From NCBI RefSeq assembly GCF_014648055.1, contig NZ_BMQJ01000002.1:496001-560000 (forward strand): a DNA stretch of 64,000 nucleotides, written 5' to 3'. Under the pieces are notes generated by a model. The model saw nothing but the letters and a program-made list of their open reading frames with translations. It ran no database searches and was not told the origin of the DNA. The DNA comes from Streptosporangium pseudovulgare. Lineage in GTDB: Bacteria; Actinomycetota; Actinomycetes; Streptosporangiales; Streptosporangiaceae. The translations under genes and the position numbers were made by a program. This document shows, piece after piece, positions 36,710-44,819 of this stretch; the first letter of the stretch is position 1; the number at the start of each line of letters is the position of its first letter.

Positions 36710-37178
36710 GCCGCCCGGGGGGCGCCCCGGGGACCGCCCGTACGGCACGGCGCCGCCGGACGGCGAGACCGCGGAGACCGCACGCGGGTTCGTGCGGGAT
36801 CCGCCGGACGGGCCGGAGGCCGTGGAGCCCACGCGGGGCCTCGTGGGAGATCTGCCGGACGAGCCGGAGGCCGCGGGTCCCGCGCCGGGCGGGGGACGCT
36901 CGGCCCCCCGCCGCATCAGGACCGATCCCGAGCACGTCGAGCGTGACCTGAGCTGTCTCGTGCTCACCGTCGTCGAACTGGTGCGCCAGCTCGTGGAACG
37001 GCAGTGCGTGCGGCGGATGGACCACGGTGACCTGGCCGACGAGCAGGTCGAGGCGCTCGGGCTGACGCTGATGCGGCTGGACGAGGCGATGGACGACCTG
37101 TGCGACCGCTTCGGCCTGGAGCGGTCGGACCTCAACCTCGACCTCGGGCCGCTGGGCACCCTGCTCCCCCGCGACTGA
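36696..37178 (+). CDS. gvpK: Gas vesicle protein GvpK
   Basis: A 160-aa protein, last gene of the operon. ATG 36696-36698 lies inside gvpS. The first 75 residues are a Pro/Glu/Gly low-complexity leader with repeated (V/D)PPDGPEAVEPT-like segments. The GvpK domain follows: VERDLSCLVLTVVELVRQLVERQCVRRMDHGDLADEQVEALGLTLMRLDEAMDDLCDRFGLERSDLNLDLGPLG. GvpK is a conserved assembly component. A hairpin at 37295-37326 may end the operon. Confidence 0.93.
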   Translation: MDRREPPGGRPGDRPYGTAPPDGETAETARGFVRDPPDGPEAVEPTRGLVGDLPDEPEAAGPAPGGGRSAPRRIRTDPEHVERDLSCLVLTVVELVRQLVERQCVRRMDHGDLADEQVEALGLTLMRLDEAMDDLCDRFGLERSDLNLDLGPLGTLLPRD

Positions 37179-37250
37179 CGGGCCCGCGGGGGAGGCCGGG
37201 CCGGGCAGGGTGCGACCGCCGGGAGGCGGGGCCGCGCCGCGGCGGCCGGG

Positions 37251-37295
37251 CCGGATCGGGGTCTGAGGAACATCCGTGTCGGATCGTGCGCTGAG
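37251..37295 (+). repeat. Left inverted repeat of the MFS-MarR-integrase island
   Basis: The core 37264-37295 (32 bases) matches the reverse complement of 40130-40161 at 28 of 32 positions; all four differences are transitions. Weaker similarity (a GGATC and a G run) continues outward to about 37251, giving roughly 44 bp. The repeats read inward on both sides, as terminal inverted repeats of a mobile element do. Confidence 0.75.
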
Positions 37296-37326
37296 GGTCG
37301 TCAGCTGCGCGGGACGCTGACGACCC
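37295..37326. terminator. Hairpin between gvpK and the convergent MFS gene
   Basis: Perfect 11-bp stem (37295-37305 with 37316-37326) around a 10-base loop, located between two convergent genes. No T-tract. It probably works as a bidirectional terminator. Confidence 0.6.
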
Positions 37327-37355
37327 CTCTCACCGGGCTCAAGGCCGGAGGCGAA

Positions 37356-38657
37356 TCAGGAAACCTGACCAGCGGTCGCCGCCGTGTCGGCGACCCCGGG
37401 GGCGGTCGGCTTCGCGGCGGCAGGCGGCGTGCGGTAGGCGCGAAGGGGCGCGTTGGTCGTGGCCACGGCGGCGATCGCCAGGATGGCGGACAGGCCGCCG
37501 AAGACCAGGGAGAAGGAGGCGGAGGTGGCCGACGCCAACAGGCCGCCACGGAAGTTGCCGAGTTCGGGGCCCGCGACACCGATGACGTGTTCCACCGAGG
37601 AGACCCGTCCCCGGTATGCGTCCGGGGTCTCCAGTTGGACCAGGGCGCTGCGGGTGACGACAGACACGGTGTCGGCAGCGCCGGCCACGGCCAGGCAGCC
37701 GAGCGCCAGCCACAACGGCCCCGCCAGACCGAAGCAGGCCAGCGCCAGGCCCCAGACCCCGGCTGCGGACAGCTGGACCAGGCCGCCACGGCGCCAGCGC
37801 GTCACCGTGCCGGAGAGCAGACCTGCCGTGATCCCCCCGACCGCGACGGCCGAGAGGAACGGGCCGAGGGTCTGCGGGTTTCCCCCGAAGCGGACCTCGT
37901 TGACCAGCGGGAAGAGCGCGATGGGCATGGCGAGCAGCGTTGCGGACAGGTCGGTGGCCATCGAGCCCCACAGCGTCGGGCGGCGCAGGACGATCCGCCA
38001 ACCGCCACGCTCCGGCCGGCGCCTGCCACCTGCCGCGTCGGCGCCTTCGGGCCGCATGGCAGGCAGGCGGATCACCGCGAGCATCGAGACGATCATGGCC
38101 ACGGCCTGGGTCGCGTATGCGGCGGGGAAATCCCAGCGGGCGATGATCAGCCCGGCCATCGCGGGCCCGGCCAGCATCGCGGCCTGGAAGGAGACGTTGG
38201 TCAGCGCAAGACCGGCCGCGACCTGGTCGCCCGGCAACAGCCGGACCGGGAAGGTGCGCCGAGCAGGAGCTCCGAGGGCGCTGCAGCTCGTCCCCACGGC
38301 GACCAGGGCGAGCAGCAGCAGCACGTTGCGGTTGTCCGCCAGGGCCTGGGCGCACAGCCCTGCGGCGGCCAGCAGTTGGCCCGCGGTGGTGGCCCGTACC
38401 ACCGCACGGCGGTCAAAGGTGTCGGCCAACGTGCCGCCGAGCAGACCGAACAGCACCATCGGCAGGCCGGTGGCGAGCCCGATGGCACCGGTGCCCACTG
38501 GGCTGCCGGTCAGGTCCCAGACCTGGGCCAGTACCGCCACGTTGGCTATCTGTCCGCCGAGTTGAGAGGCGGAGGTGCCGATCCACAGGTCGCGAAACGA
38601 CTGACTGCCACGCAGCGGGCGGGTGTCGAGGAACCGGACACGGGCACGCCCCCTCAT
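37356..38657 (-). CDS. MFS transporter (drug exporter type)
   Basis: A 433-aa protein with about twelve hydrophobic helices. It begins RPLRGSQSFRDLWIGTSASQLGGQIANVAVLAQVWDLTGSPVGTGAIGL and contains the loop 2-3 motif LADTFDRRAVV, placing it in the DHA3/MefA-like group of exporters. ATG 38655-38657 overlaps the stop of the MarR gene, so the two form one unit in which the repressor controls its own exporter, a common drug-efflux arrangement. The pair lies inside the inverted-repeat island, suggesting acquisition. Confidence 0.9.
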   Translation of the reverse strand: MRGRARVRFLDTRPLRGSQSFRDLWIGTSASQLGGQIANVAVLAQVWDLTGSPVGTGAIGLATGLPMVLFGLLGGTLADTFDRRAVVRATTAGQLLAAAGLCAQALADNRNVLLLLALVAVGTSCSALGAPARRTFPVRLLPGDQVAAGLALTNVSFQAAMLAGPAMAGLIIARWDFPAAYATQAVAMIVSMLAVIRLPAMRPEGADAAGGRRRPERGGWRIVLRRPTLWGSMATDLSATLLAMPIALFPLVNEVRFGGNPQTLGPFLSAVAVGGITAGLLSGTVTRWRRGGLVQLSAAGVWGLALACFGLAGPLWLALGCLAVAGAADTVSVVTRSALVQLETPDAYRGRVSSVEHVIGVAGPELGNFRGGLLASATSASFSLVFGGLSAILAIAAVATTNAPLRAYRTPPAAAKPTAPGVADTAATAGQVS

Positions 38658-39142
38658 CGCGGTGGCTCGACAAGGTGGTGAAGGATCCGCTGCCGCATCG
38701 ACCGGCGTTCCAGCGCCCGCCGCACCTCCTCGACAACGGTGGTCATCGCGTACGGGACCTCGCTGTCCAGCTCGGCGACCGTCGCGTGGGTAGCGCGCCA
38801 CTCCGCCTCCAGGAACGGCACCAGCGACCGGCCGCGCTCGGTCAGGTCGATCCGCCGGGTGCGGGCGTCAGGCCCCGGCTCGGAGGTGACCAGATCCTCC
38901 TTGCGCATGGCGGCGATGGTCTGGCTGATCGCGGAGTGCGAGCGGTCCAGGGACTTCGCAAGCTCGCGAATGGTCAGTGGTCCGGTGTGGGCAAGCCGGA
39001 TCAGCGGATAGGCGAACCGAGGCCGCACCCCCTCGATGCCACGCTCGACGTAGACCTGCTCGATCTCGGCGTCCATGGCTGCCAGAAGCTCGTGCAGGGA
39101 ATGCCAGGGATCGGGTAGCGCTGTGGGATCGGAAGATGTCAC
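38654..39142 (-). CDS. MarR-family transcriptional regulator
   Basis: A 162-aa winged-helix protein: PLIRLAHTGPLTIRELAKSLDRSHSAISQTIAAMRKEDLVTSEPGPDARTRRIDLTERG covers the recognition helix and the wing. GTG start 39140-39142 has no ribosome binding site; a TATATT -10 element ends 6 bases before it, so the message is probably leaderless. It should repress its own operon, including the downstream MFS exporter, and be released by a small-molecule substrate of that exporter. Confidence 0.9.
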   Translation of the reverse strand: MTSSDPTALPDPWHSLHELLAAMDAEIEQVYVERGIEGVRPRFAYPLIRLAHTGPLTIRELAKSLDRSHSAISQTIAAMRKEDLVTSEPGPDARTRRIDLTERGRSLVPFLEAEWRATHATVAELDSEVPYAMTTVVEEVRRALERRSMRQRILHHLVEPPR

Positions 39143-39162
39143 AGCGCTAATATAACAGCGCT
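39141..39162. promoter_or_regulatory. MarR operator and leaderless promoter
   Basis: Two copies of ACAGCGCT (39141-39148 and 39155-39162), each containing the palindrome AGCGCT, bracket the AT-rich -10 element TATATT (minus strand, complement of 39149-39154). The -10 lies 6 bases before the GTG. A dimeric regulator bound to both half-sites would cover the promoter, giving autoregulation. Confidence 0.65.
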
Positions 39163-39244
39163 GCGATAATCGAGGATCGTGATCGAACCAGAGCCTGCGG
39201 CTGTACCGCTGGTCCCCAATTCTGGGAAGACACCCCGCCCGCGG

Positions 39245-40102
39245 TCAGCGTCGGCGATCGCCCGGCGCGAGCAGGCTGGTGACTTCGGCGATCGCCTCCG
39301 GGGAGGGGTGGAAGTACTTCCGTACGTTCTCTGCCTTCTTGTGCCGGGACTTCGCCATCAGCATCAGCAGGCTCGCCCCTCCCTCGCCGAGGCGGGTCAA
39401 ACCGGAGTGCCGCCACTCATGCGGATCCCAGCCCGTGCCCGGCTCACCGCCGAGGGCCGTGTGCTCGTCCAGCAGCATCCGGGCCTGCCCGTAGGAGAGG
39501 CGGGCGAGCCCGGTGTCCGGGCAGATGTCCCGCGGGCTGACGGCCTCGCCGGGACCTGGCTTGCGATGGGTGACGAGCACCGGCCCGCGCGAACGGCCCT
39601 TGAGCAGGCGGGGCAGCAGCCGGGCGGTGCCCGCGTCCCAGTAGACCGTCTCCGGAACGAAGTCCTCGCGGACAGCGCCGCGGCGACGCGTACGGGGACG
39701 GGCACCCTTGGCCTTCACCGGGGCACGGCGCCCGGCGAGGTCGAGCTCCTCGATGCTGACGCCCAGGATTCCCTCGGCGCGGGCGACGGTCTCGTAGAGC
39801 AGCCGCCACAGCGTCTTCTCCCGCAGGTGCGCCTCACGCCGCGCGATCAGCCGGTCGATCGCCATCTTCGAGCGGGCCGGGGTCTCGGAGTCCGGGGTGA
39901 GCCGCTTCGCTCAGGCCGGGACCGCCGGGCCGTCGTACCCGCGCTCACCGCACCAGCCCAGCCACGAGAGCACCGACGCACGCCGGGCATTCCAGGTGTT
40001 CACCGCGGAGCTGCCCCACAGCGGCTCCAGGGCCTCGCCGATCTCGTCGTCCGCGACGGACGCCGGCGGCCGGCCCTCGCCGGTCCGCCCGCCGACGCTC
40101 CG
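39245..40102 (-). pseudogene. Tyrosine recombinase/integrase, interrupted and truncated
   Basis: The open part (39245-39865, 206 aa) carries the recombinase C-terminal half: a [21 protein letters not shown] segment with the first catalytic Arg region, [16 protein letters not shown] (HxxR) and VRKYFHPSP (nucleophile Tyr). Reading upstream in the same frame, DEIGEALEPLWGSSAVNTWNARR...LGWCGERGYDGPAVPA continues the family N-terminal sequence but is cut from the rest by an in-frame TGA at 39911-39913, and another TGA at 40103-40105 ends the recognisable homology. The gene thus has at least one nonsense mutation and a missing N terminus. It is probably the dead integrase of the element that also holds the MarR-MFS pair. 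Confidence 0.8.
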
Positions 40103-40129
40103 TCAGCCGCCCACCAGGCCCGACGTCGG

Positions 40130-40174
40130 CTTAGCGCACAATCTGACATGGATGTTCCTCAACCCCCGGATCCG
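40130..40174 (-). repeat. Right inverted repeat of the MFS-MarR-integrase island
   Basis: Core 40130-40161, complementary to 37264-37295 with four transition mismatches; weaker similarity extends outward to about 40173. Located between the dead integrase and the 55-aa protein gene. Confidence 0.75.
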
Positions 40175-40203
40175 CCGTGTCCGCCGTCGGTCCGTGTCCG
40201 CCG

Positions 40204-40371
40204 TCAGCCCCAGTGGGGCGGGCGCTCCTCCAGCAGGCGGGCGTCGTCGTCGGATCGCCGCCAGTCGCCCCAGCCGACGTCGGTGTCGTCGGAGGTCTGG
40301 TCGGGCAGGATGGGCGGGCCGTCATCGGACAGATCGACGGGCCGCAGGTCGTCGGGCTCGTACGTGCTCAC
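40204..40371 (-). CDS. Small acidic protein, 55 aa, conserved-looking
   Basis: GTG 40369-40371 opens a 55-codon frame ending TGA 40204-40206: VSTYEPDDLRPVDLSDDG, then ILPDQTSDDTDVGWGDW and the C terminus EERPPHWG. The DDTDVGWGD core and a terminal RPPHW are familiar from short hypothetical proteins of actinomycetes that end in this way; no function is known to me. The protein has a very acidic composition and third-position GC typical of real genes. The ribosome binding site is weak. It is outside the inverted-repeat island. Confidence 0.65.
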   Translation of the reverse strand: MSTYEPDDLRPVDLSDDGPPILPDQTSDDTDVGWGDWRRSDDDARLLEERPPHWG

Positions 40372-40478
40372 CCGTCCATGCTAATCAGAGACGGCCCCGT
40401 TTCGGCGTGAGCCTCCCGGGGAGTGAGGGGGCGAGCCGCCGGCCCGGCGGTCTCCTCCCCCACCCGAAGGGGCACCGC

Positions 40479-40565
40479 ATGGGACAGCGCGCGCCGTACG
40501 GCAGGGATCGGCTCATGAGCGGCGCCGGCGCCGCTCCCCCGGCCCCGGCGGAGGCGTCCGCGTGA
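40479..40565 (+). CDS. Short upstream ORF coupled to the hydrolase gene (28 aa)
   Basis: ATG 40479-40481 with AAGGGG 6 bases upstream opens a 28-codon frame (MGQRAPYGRDRLMSG, then an Ala/Pro-rich end) whose TGA (40563-40565) overlaps the hydrolase GTG (40562-40564). The hydrolase itself has no well-spaced binding site, so coupling would explain its translation. No similarity is recognised. Confidence 0.4.
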   Translation: MGQRAPYGRDRLMSGAGAAPPAPAEASA

Positions 40566-41398
40566 GGCGGCGCGCGTCGTCCGGCTGGGACGGGCGGGAG
40601 GTCATCGCCGTCGCGGGGATCCCCATGCACGCCGCGGTGCTCGGCCCCGCGTCCGCGCCCGAGGTGGTGTGCGTCCACGGCCTGGGGTGCTCCCACCGCT
40701 ACTTCCTCCCGCTGGCCCGCCGCCTGGCCCCGGCGTCGCGGGTGGTCGCGGTGGACCTGCCGGGGTTCGGCCGGACCCCGGGGCCGCGCGAGCCGCTGGA
40801 CGTCCGCGGCCTGTCCCTGGCGCTGGCCGGGTGGCTGCGCGCCACCGGGCGCGGCGGTGCGCCGCTGGTGGCCAACTCCGTCGGCTGCCAGGTGGTCGTC
40901 GACCTGGCGGCGCACTCCCCCGAGCTGGCCGGGCCGATGGCGCTGATCGGCCCCACCATGGACGCCGGCGCGCGGTCGGCCTGGCGGCAGGGGGTACGGC
41001 TGGCCGCGAACACGGTCCTGGAGCGGCCCCTCCTCGTGCCGGTGCTGGCGCGCGACTACCTCGTCTGCGGCCCGCGCCGCTACTTCGCCACGCTCGCCGC
41101 CGCCCTCGCCGACCCGGTCGAGGACAAGCTGGGTCTCGTGCGCGTCCCGGCGGTGGTGGTGCGGGGAGCACGGGACCTCATCGTGTCCCGGTCCTGGGCG
41201 CGGCGGGTCGCCGCCCTGCTGCCCCGCGGCGAGCTTGCCGAGGTCCCGGGGGCCGCGCACACGCTGAACTACAGCGCGCCCGCCGGGGTGGTCCGGGCCC
41301 TGCGCTCCTCCGCGCTCGCCGGGGTGATCCCCGCGGCCGGCGCGTCACCGGTCACCGGTCCCGGGGTCCGGCTAGGTGGAACCGGGGTCCGGCGGTAG
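40562..41398 (+). CDS. Alpha/beta-hydrolase fold protein
   Basis: A 278-aa protein. VVCVHGLGCSHRYFLPLARRLAP is the oxyanion HGxG region, DLPGFGRTPGP follows, LVANSVGCQVV supplies the nucleophile Ser in a degenerate elbow (ANSVG), GARDLIVS the acid and PGAAHTLNY the His. All triad members are visible, so activity as an esterase, lipase or related hydrolase is likely. The substrate is unknown. It appears to be coupled to the preceding 28-codon ORF and ends with a Gly/Val-rich tail. Confidence 0.85.
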   Translation: MRRRASSGWDGREVIAVAGIPMHAAVLGPASAPEVVCVHGLGCSHRYFLPLARRLAPASRVVAVDLPGFGRTPGPREPLDVRGLSLALAGWLRATGRGGAPLVANSVGCQVVVDLAAHSPELAGPMALIGPTMDAGARSAWRQGVRLAANTVLERPLLVPVLARDYLVCGPRRYFATLAAALADPVEDKLGLVRVPAVVVRGARDLIVSRSWARRVAALLPRGELAEVPGAAHTLNYSAPAGVVRALRSSALAGVIPAAGASPVTGPGVRLGGTGVRR

Positions 41399-41559
41399 GC
41401 GGAGCCCGGACCGGCGGGACGGGGGGATCCGGGCCGCCGCACGGGATCTCCCGGCCGGGCGGGGCGGATGATCCGCGCGCGGGGACAGCCTGAGGTCCCG
41501 GCGGGTACGATGCCAGAGCAGGTGTGATCTCCCCCTGGCACTACCCCCGTGAGGCGGCC

Positions 41560-43677
41560 ATGGCAACGCCATCTGGATGGCGGCGAGACGGCAATCTTCC
41601 CAACGAGCTGACCAGCTTCGTGGGGCGCACGAGACTGCTGGCCACGCTCCGGCAGCGCCTCGGCCGGCACCGCCTGGTCACGGTGACGGGCATCGGCGGC
41701 GTCGGCAAGTCGCGTACGGCGCTGCGCATCGCGCACCTGATGCGCAGCCAGTTCAAGGACGGCGTGTGGTTCGCCGACCTGGCCCGGCTGCAGGACTCCG
41801 GGATGGTCCGGCACACGATCACCGCGGCCCTCGGGATCGCCGACCAGTCGTCCCGCTCGGCCGACGAGACCCTGATCGAGTGGCTCGGCGACCGCGAGAT
41901 CCTGCTGATCATCGACACCTGCGAGCACCTGGTCGACGCCTGCGCCGAGCTGTTCGAGGAGCTGCTGAGCAACGCCGGGGGCCTGACCATCCTGGCGACC
42001 AGCCGCCAGTCGCTGAACGCCCGGGGCGAGCACACGATCGCCATCCCGCCGCTGGCCGTGCCCGGCGACACGCCCGGCGAGGACGTCTTCACCAACGAGG
42101 CCGTGCAGCTGTTCGCCGCCCGGGCGAGCGCCGTGGTGCCCAACTTCGTGCTGGACGAGCACAACATCGGCCCGGTCTCCGAGCTGTGCCGCCGCCTCGA
42201 CGGCATCCCGCTCGCCATCGAGCTGGCCGCGGTCCGGATGCGGGCACTGTCGGTGGAGCAGATCCTGGGCCTGCTGGCCGACCGGTTCAGCCTGCTCGCC
42301 GGGGCCAGCCGTACGGCGCTGCCCCGGCACCAGACGCTGCGCGCCGCGATCGGCTGGAGCCACGAGCTGTGCGAGCCCGCCGAACGGCTGCTGTGGGCCA
42401 GGCTGTCGGTCTTCGCCGGCGACTTCGAGCTCGACGCCGCCCGCTACGTCTGCTCCGGCGAGAATCTGCCCGCCGAGGACGTCATGGACCTCATCTCCAG
42501 CCTGGTGGAGAAGTCGATCCTGCTGAGCGACGGCACCCCGTCGGGGCACCGCTACCGGCTGATCGACACGCTGCGCCAGTACGGCGAGGAGTGGCTGGAG
42601 AAGCTGGGCGAGACCGACCGCGTCCGCAGGAAGCACCGCGACTACTACCTCCAGCTCGCCAAGCGGAGCGAGGACGCCTGGTCGGGTGCCCGTCAGGTGT
42701 ACTGGTACGTCCGGATGCGCCACGAGCACGACAACGTCAGGGTCGCCCTGGACCACTGCCTGCGCGACCCCGCGGAGGTCCAGGAGGGGCTGAAGCTGCT
42801 GTCGTCCCTGTGGTTCATGTGGGTGGCCTGCGGCCTGGCCCGCGAGGGCAGGCTCTACCTGGAGAAGACCCTGGAGCTGGCGCCGCAGCCGAGCGCGGAG
42901 CGGTGCAAGGCCCTGTGGGTGCTGTCCTACGTCCACAGCGCGCAGGGCAACATCGCGGGGGCCGTGGACGCGGCCGAGAAGTGCAGCTCCGACGCGGTCC
43001 GGGTGGGCGACTCCGGGGCCGTCATCCTCGCCACCAAGATGCTCGGCACGGCGGCCTTCCTCCAGGGCGACCTGCAGAAGGCCAGCGCGCTGCTCGGCGT
43101 GGCGGTCGAGTTCCACAAGAGCGGCCGGGAGCTCAACCCGGGCCTGTTGCCGTCGATCGTCGAGCTGTCGATGGTGCTGCTCATGCAGAACGACCCGGCG
43201 GAGGCCGAGACGCTGCTGCGCGACTGCATCGCGGTCTGCACCCAGCGCGGCGAGCTGTGGCTGCGCTCCTACGCCATCTACGCCCTGGCCAGCGTCTGCC
43301 AGGGGATGGGCCGCGTCTCCGAGGCCATGGACAACGCCCGCGAGGCGCTGCGGCTCAAGCGCTACTTCCACGACGTGCTGGGCATCGGCCTGGCGATCGA
43401 AGTGGTCGCCAGGCAGGCCCTGGACGCCGGGCAGCCGGGGCTGGCGGCGCTGCTGATGGGCGGCGGGCAGGCCAACTGGCGCACCTTCGGCATGCCGCAG
43501 ATGAACTCGCCGTTCTTCAACTCCGAGCACGACCGCTGCGTCAAGGAGTGCAAGCGGGTCCTCGGCGAGGAGGAGTTCGAGGAGGCCTTCGCCCAGGGCA
43601 GGAGGCTCAACCTGGATGAGCTGATCGAGCTGGCCCTCGGCGGCGACCCCGACGACCCCGCCACCCAGCGGCGGTGA
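41560..43677 (+). CDS. STAND NTPase with TPR-like region, no DNA-binding domain
   Basis: A 705-aa protein. ATG 41560 has GAGG 5 bases upstream. It begins GNLPNELTSFVGRTRLLATL, then the NB-ARC P-loop TVTGIGGVGKSRTAL (about residues 43-57), LLIIDTCEHLVDAC (Walker B), ILATSRQSL, IPLAIELAAVRMRAL (GxP motif) and a winged-helix-like LRAAIGWSHELC. From about 380 helical TPR-like repeats run to the end (GNIAGAVDAAEKCSSDAVR, AEAETLLRDCIAVC). AfsR and LuxR-type relatives carry a DNA-binding domain at one end; none is present here at either end. It may act as a signalling ATPase through a protein partner. It converges on a terpene synthase gene. Confidence 0.9.
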   Translation: MATPSGWRRDGNLPNELTSFVGRTRLLATLRQRLGRHRLVTVTGIGGVGKSRTALRIAHLMRSQFKDGVWFADLARLQDSGMVRHTITAALGIADQSSRSADETLIEWLGDREILLIIDTCEHLVDACAELFEELLSNAGGLTILATSRQSLNARGEHTIAIPPLAVPGDTPGEDVFTNEAVQLFAARASAVVPNFVLDEHNIGPVSELCRRLDGIPLAIELAAVRMRALSVEQILGLLADRFSLLAGASRTALPRHQTLRAAIGWSHELCEPAERLLWARLSVFAGDFELDAARYVCSGENLPAEDVMDLISSLVEKSILLSDGTPSGHRYRLIDTLRQYGEEWLEKLGETDRVRRKHRDYYLQLAKRSEDAWSGARQVYWYVRMRHEHDNVRVALDHCLRDPAEVQEGLKLLSSLWFMWVACGLAREGRLYLEKTLELAPQPSAERCKALWVLSYVHSAQGNIAGAVDAAEKCSSDAVRVGDSGAVILATKMLGTAAFLQGDLQKASALLGVAVEFHKSGRELNPGLLPSIVELSMVLLMQNDPAEAETLLRDCIAVCTQRGELWLRSYAIYALASVCQGMGRVSEAMDNAREALRLKRYFHDVLGIGLAIEVVARQALDAGQPGLAALLMGGGQANWRTFGMPQMNSPFFNSEHDRCVKECKRVLGEEEFEEAFAQGRRLNLDELIELALGGDPDDPATQRR

Positions 43678-43731
43678 CCGCCGCGGATCTGCAGAAGGCG
43701 TGCCCCGGCTGCCCGGGGCGATCCGCGGCGG
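43678..43731. terminator. Two-tier hairpin between convergent genes
   Basis: A perfect 12-bp outer stem (43678-43689 with 43720-43731) encloses a second GC stem (CCCCGG with CCGGGG, about 43703-43718). It begins directly after the stop of the STAND gene and precedes the end of the convergent terpene synthase gene, so it is likely a bidirectional terminator. Confidence 0.7.
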
Positions 43732-43774
43732 TCGGCGAAAGGCGTGACCGGCCGTCCCTGGCCGCCCGCGGCGG

Positions 43775-44764
43775 TCAGCCGGAGGCGAGCCCGGCCGCCC
43801 GCTCCCAGGCGCCGGTGTAGCGGGAACTGGTCAGCGAGTAGTCGATGCTCCCGCTGATCCAGAACTCCAGGCCGCGCAGGTAAGCGAGCACCGCCTCGGA
43901 GCCGAGCGCCTCCAGCGACGGGCGGGCGGCCACCATGTCGGCGATGGCCCGGTCGCGCATCCCGGCGATCAGCTCCATCGCCCGCTGCCGGGAGCAGCGG
44001 CGGTGCCGGGCGAGCACGGTCACCAGGTTGTTGCGGGCGTTGACGCCCTCGTTCTCCTTGGCGTAGGAGATGAGGTCGTTGTCCCAGACGACGACGTCGT
44101 TGGCGTGCCCGGTGACCGCGCACACGAGGGGGTGGCGCCATTCGCCGGGGGTGAGGCGGCGGCCGCTGACGATGTCGATGAGCGCGAAGACGGTGAGCAT
44201 CGCCCCGGTCCGCCGCCGCATGAAGACGTAGTCGGCGAGTGAGGGCACCACCCGGTCCTCGCGGTTGGCGGTCTCCCACACCTGCGCGGACAGGTAGTCC
44301 CTGGTGGCGGCGCACCAGCGTTCGAGCTGGTCGGCGTCACCCGCGGCGGCGATCCTCCCCCTGATCTCCAGCAGCGCCCTGGCGAACGCGTCGCCGGGCC
44401 GGCCCGCGGGCTCCGGCTCGTCGAGGACCGCGAGGAAGCGGGGCAGCGCGCGGGCGATCTCCGCGGCCCGCCGGTCCGACTCGCAGAAGACGTCGTCGAA
44501 GGCGAACAGCCACACGCACCAGTCGGTCACCAGGCGAAGCGCGTCATGGTCGGCATAGGGGTAGGTCCGGGCGCAGAGCCAGCCGTATCTGGCCCGGCGG
44601 TAACGTTCCACCATTTCGTCGTCGAGCATCCCGGAGTCGGCAAGCCACTCCAGGGTCTCCTTGTCCGCCTGGTCCGCGTGCGGACTGACCTGGCTGGGGA
44701 AGGGGCAGGGAAGCGGAGGGATGCTAAGGGGCCGGGATGCCCGTCGGGCGGTCGTGGTCTCCAC
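43775..44764 (-). CDS. Class I terpene synthase (sesquiterpene-type size)
   Basis: A 329-aa protein of the bacterial terpene cyclase fold. The aspartate-rich motif is FAFDDVFCES (DDxx-E type) and the second metal motif is NDLISYAKENE (ND-xxSxxKE), both intact; the conserved Arg-Tyr end region is SSRYTGAW. These bind three Mg ions and the diphosphate. N-terminal SPHADQADKETLEWLADSGML resembles geosmin/germacradienol-type cyclases, but the length (single domain) and motifs do not identify a product. GTG start 44762-44764 has only a weak binding site. No prenyltransferase or P450 gene is adjacent, so the product may be made from farnesyl diphosphate supplied elsewhere. Confidence 0.92.
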   Translation of the reverse strand: METTTARRASRPLSIPPLPCPFPSQVSPHADQADKETLEWLADSGMLDDEMVERYRRARYGWLCARTYPYADHDALRLVTDWCVWLFAFDDVFCESDRRAAEIARALPRFLAVLDEPEPAGRPGDAFARALLEIRGRIAAAGDADQLERWCAATRDYLSAQVWETANREDRVVPSLADYVFMRRRTGAMLTVFALIDIVSGRRLTPGEWRHPLVCAVTGHANDVVVWDNDLISYAKENEGVNARNNLVTVLARHRRCSRQRAMELIAGMRDRAIADMVAARPSLEALGSEAVLAYLRGLEFWISGSIDYSLTSSRYTGAWERAAGLASG

Positions 44765-44819
44765 CCGTCAAGAATGGACGAACACCGAACGTTTTCCTAT
44801 ACACCCGTAAATACCAACT

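Noticed and set aside
40131..40325. Minus-strand 64-codon frame and plus-strand 37100-37294 frame sharing an EEHPC-IVR end
   Set aside because: The shared peptide is only the translation of the inverted repeat; neither frame shows coding features, and the 55-aa gene uses another frame.
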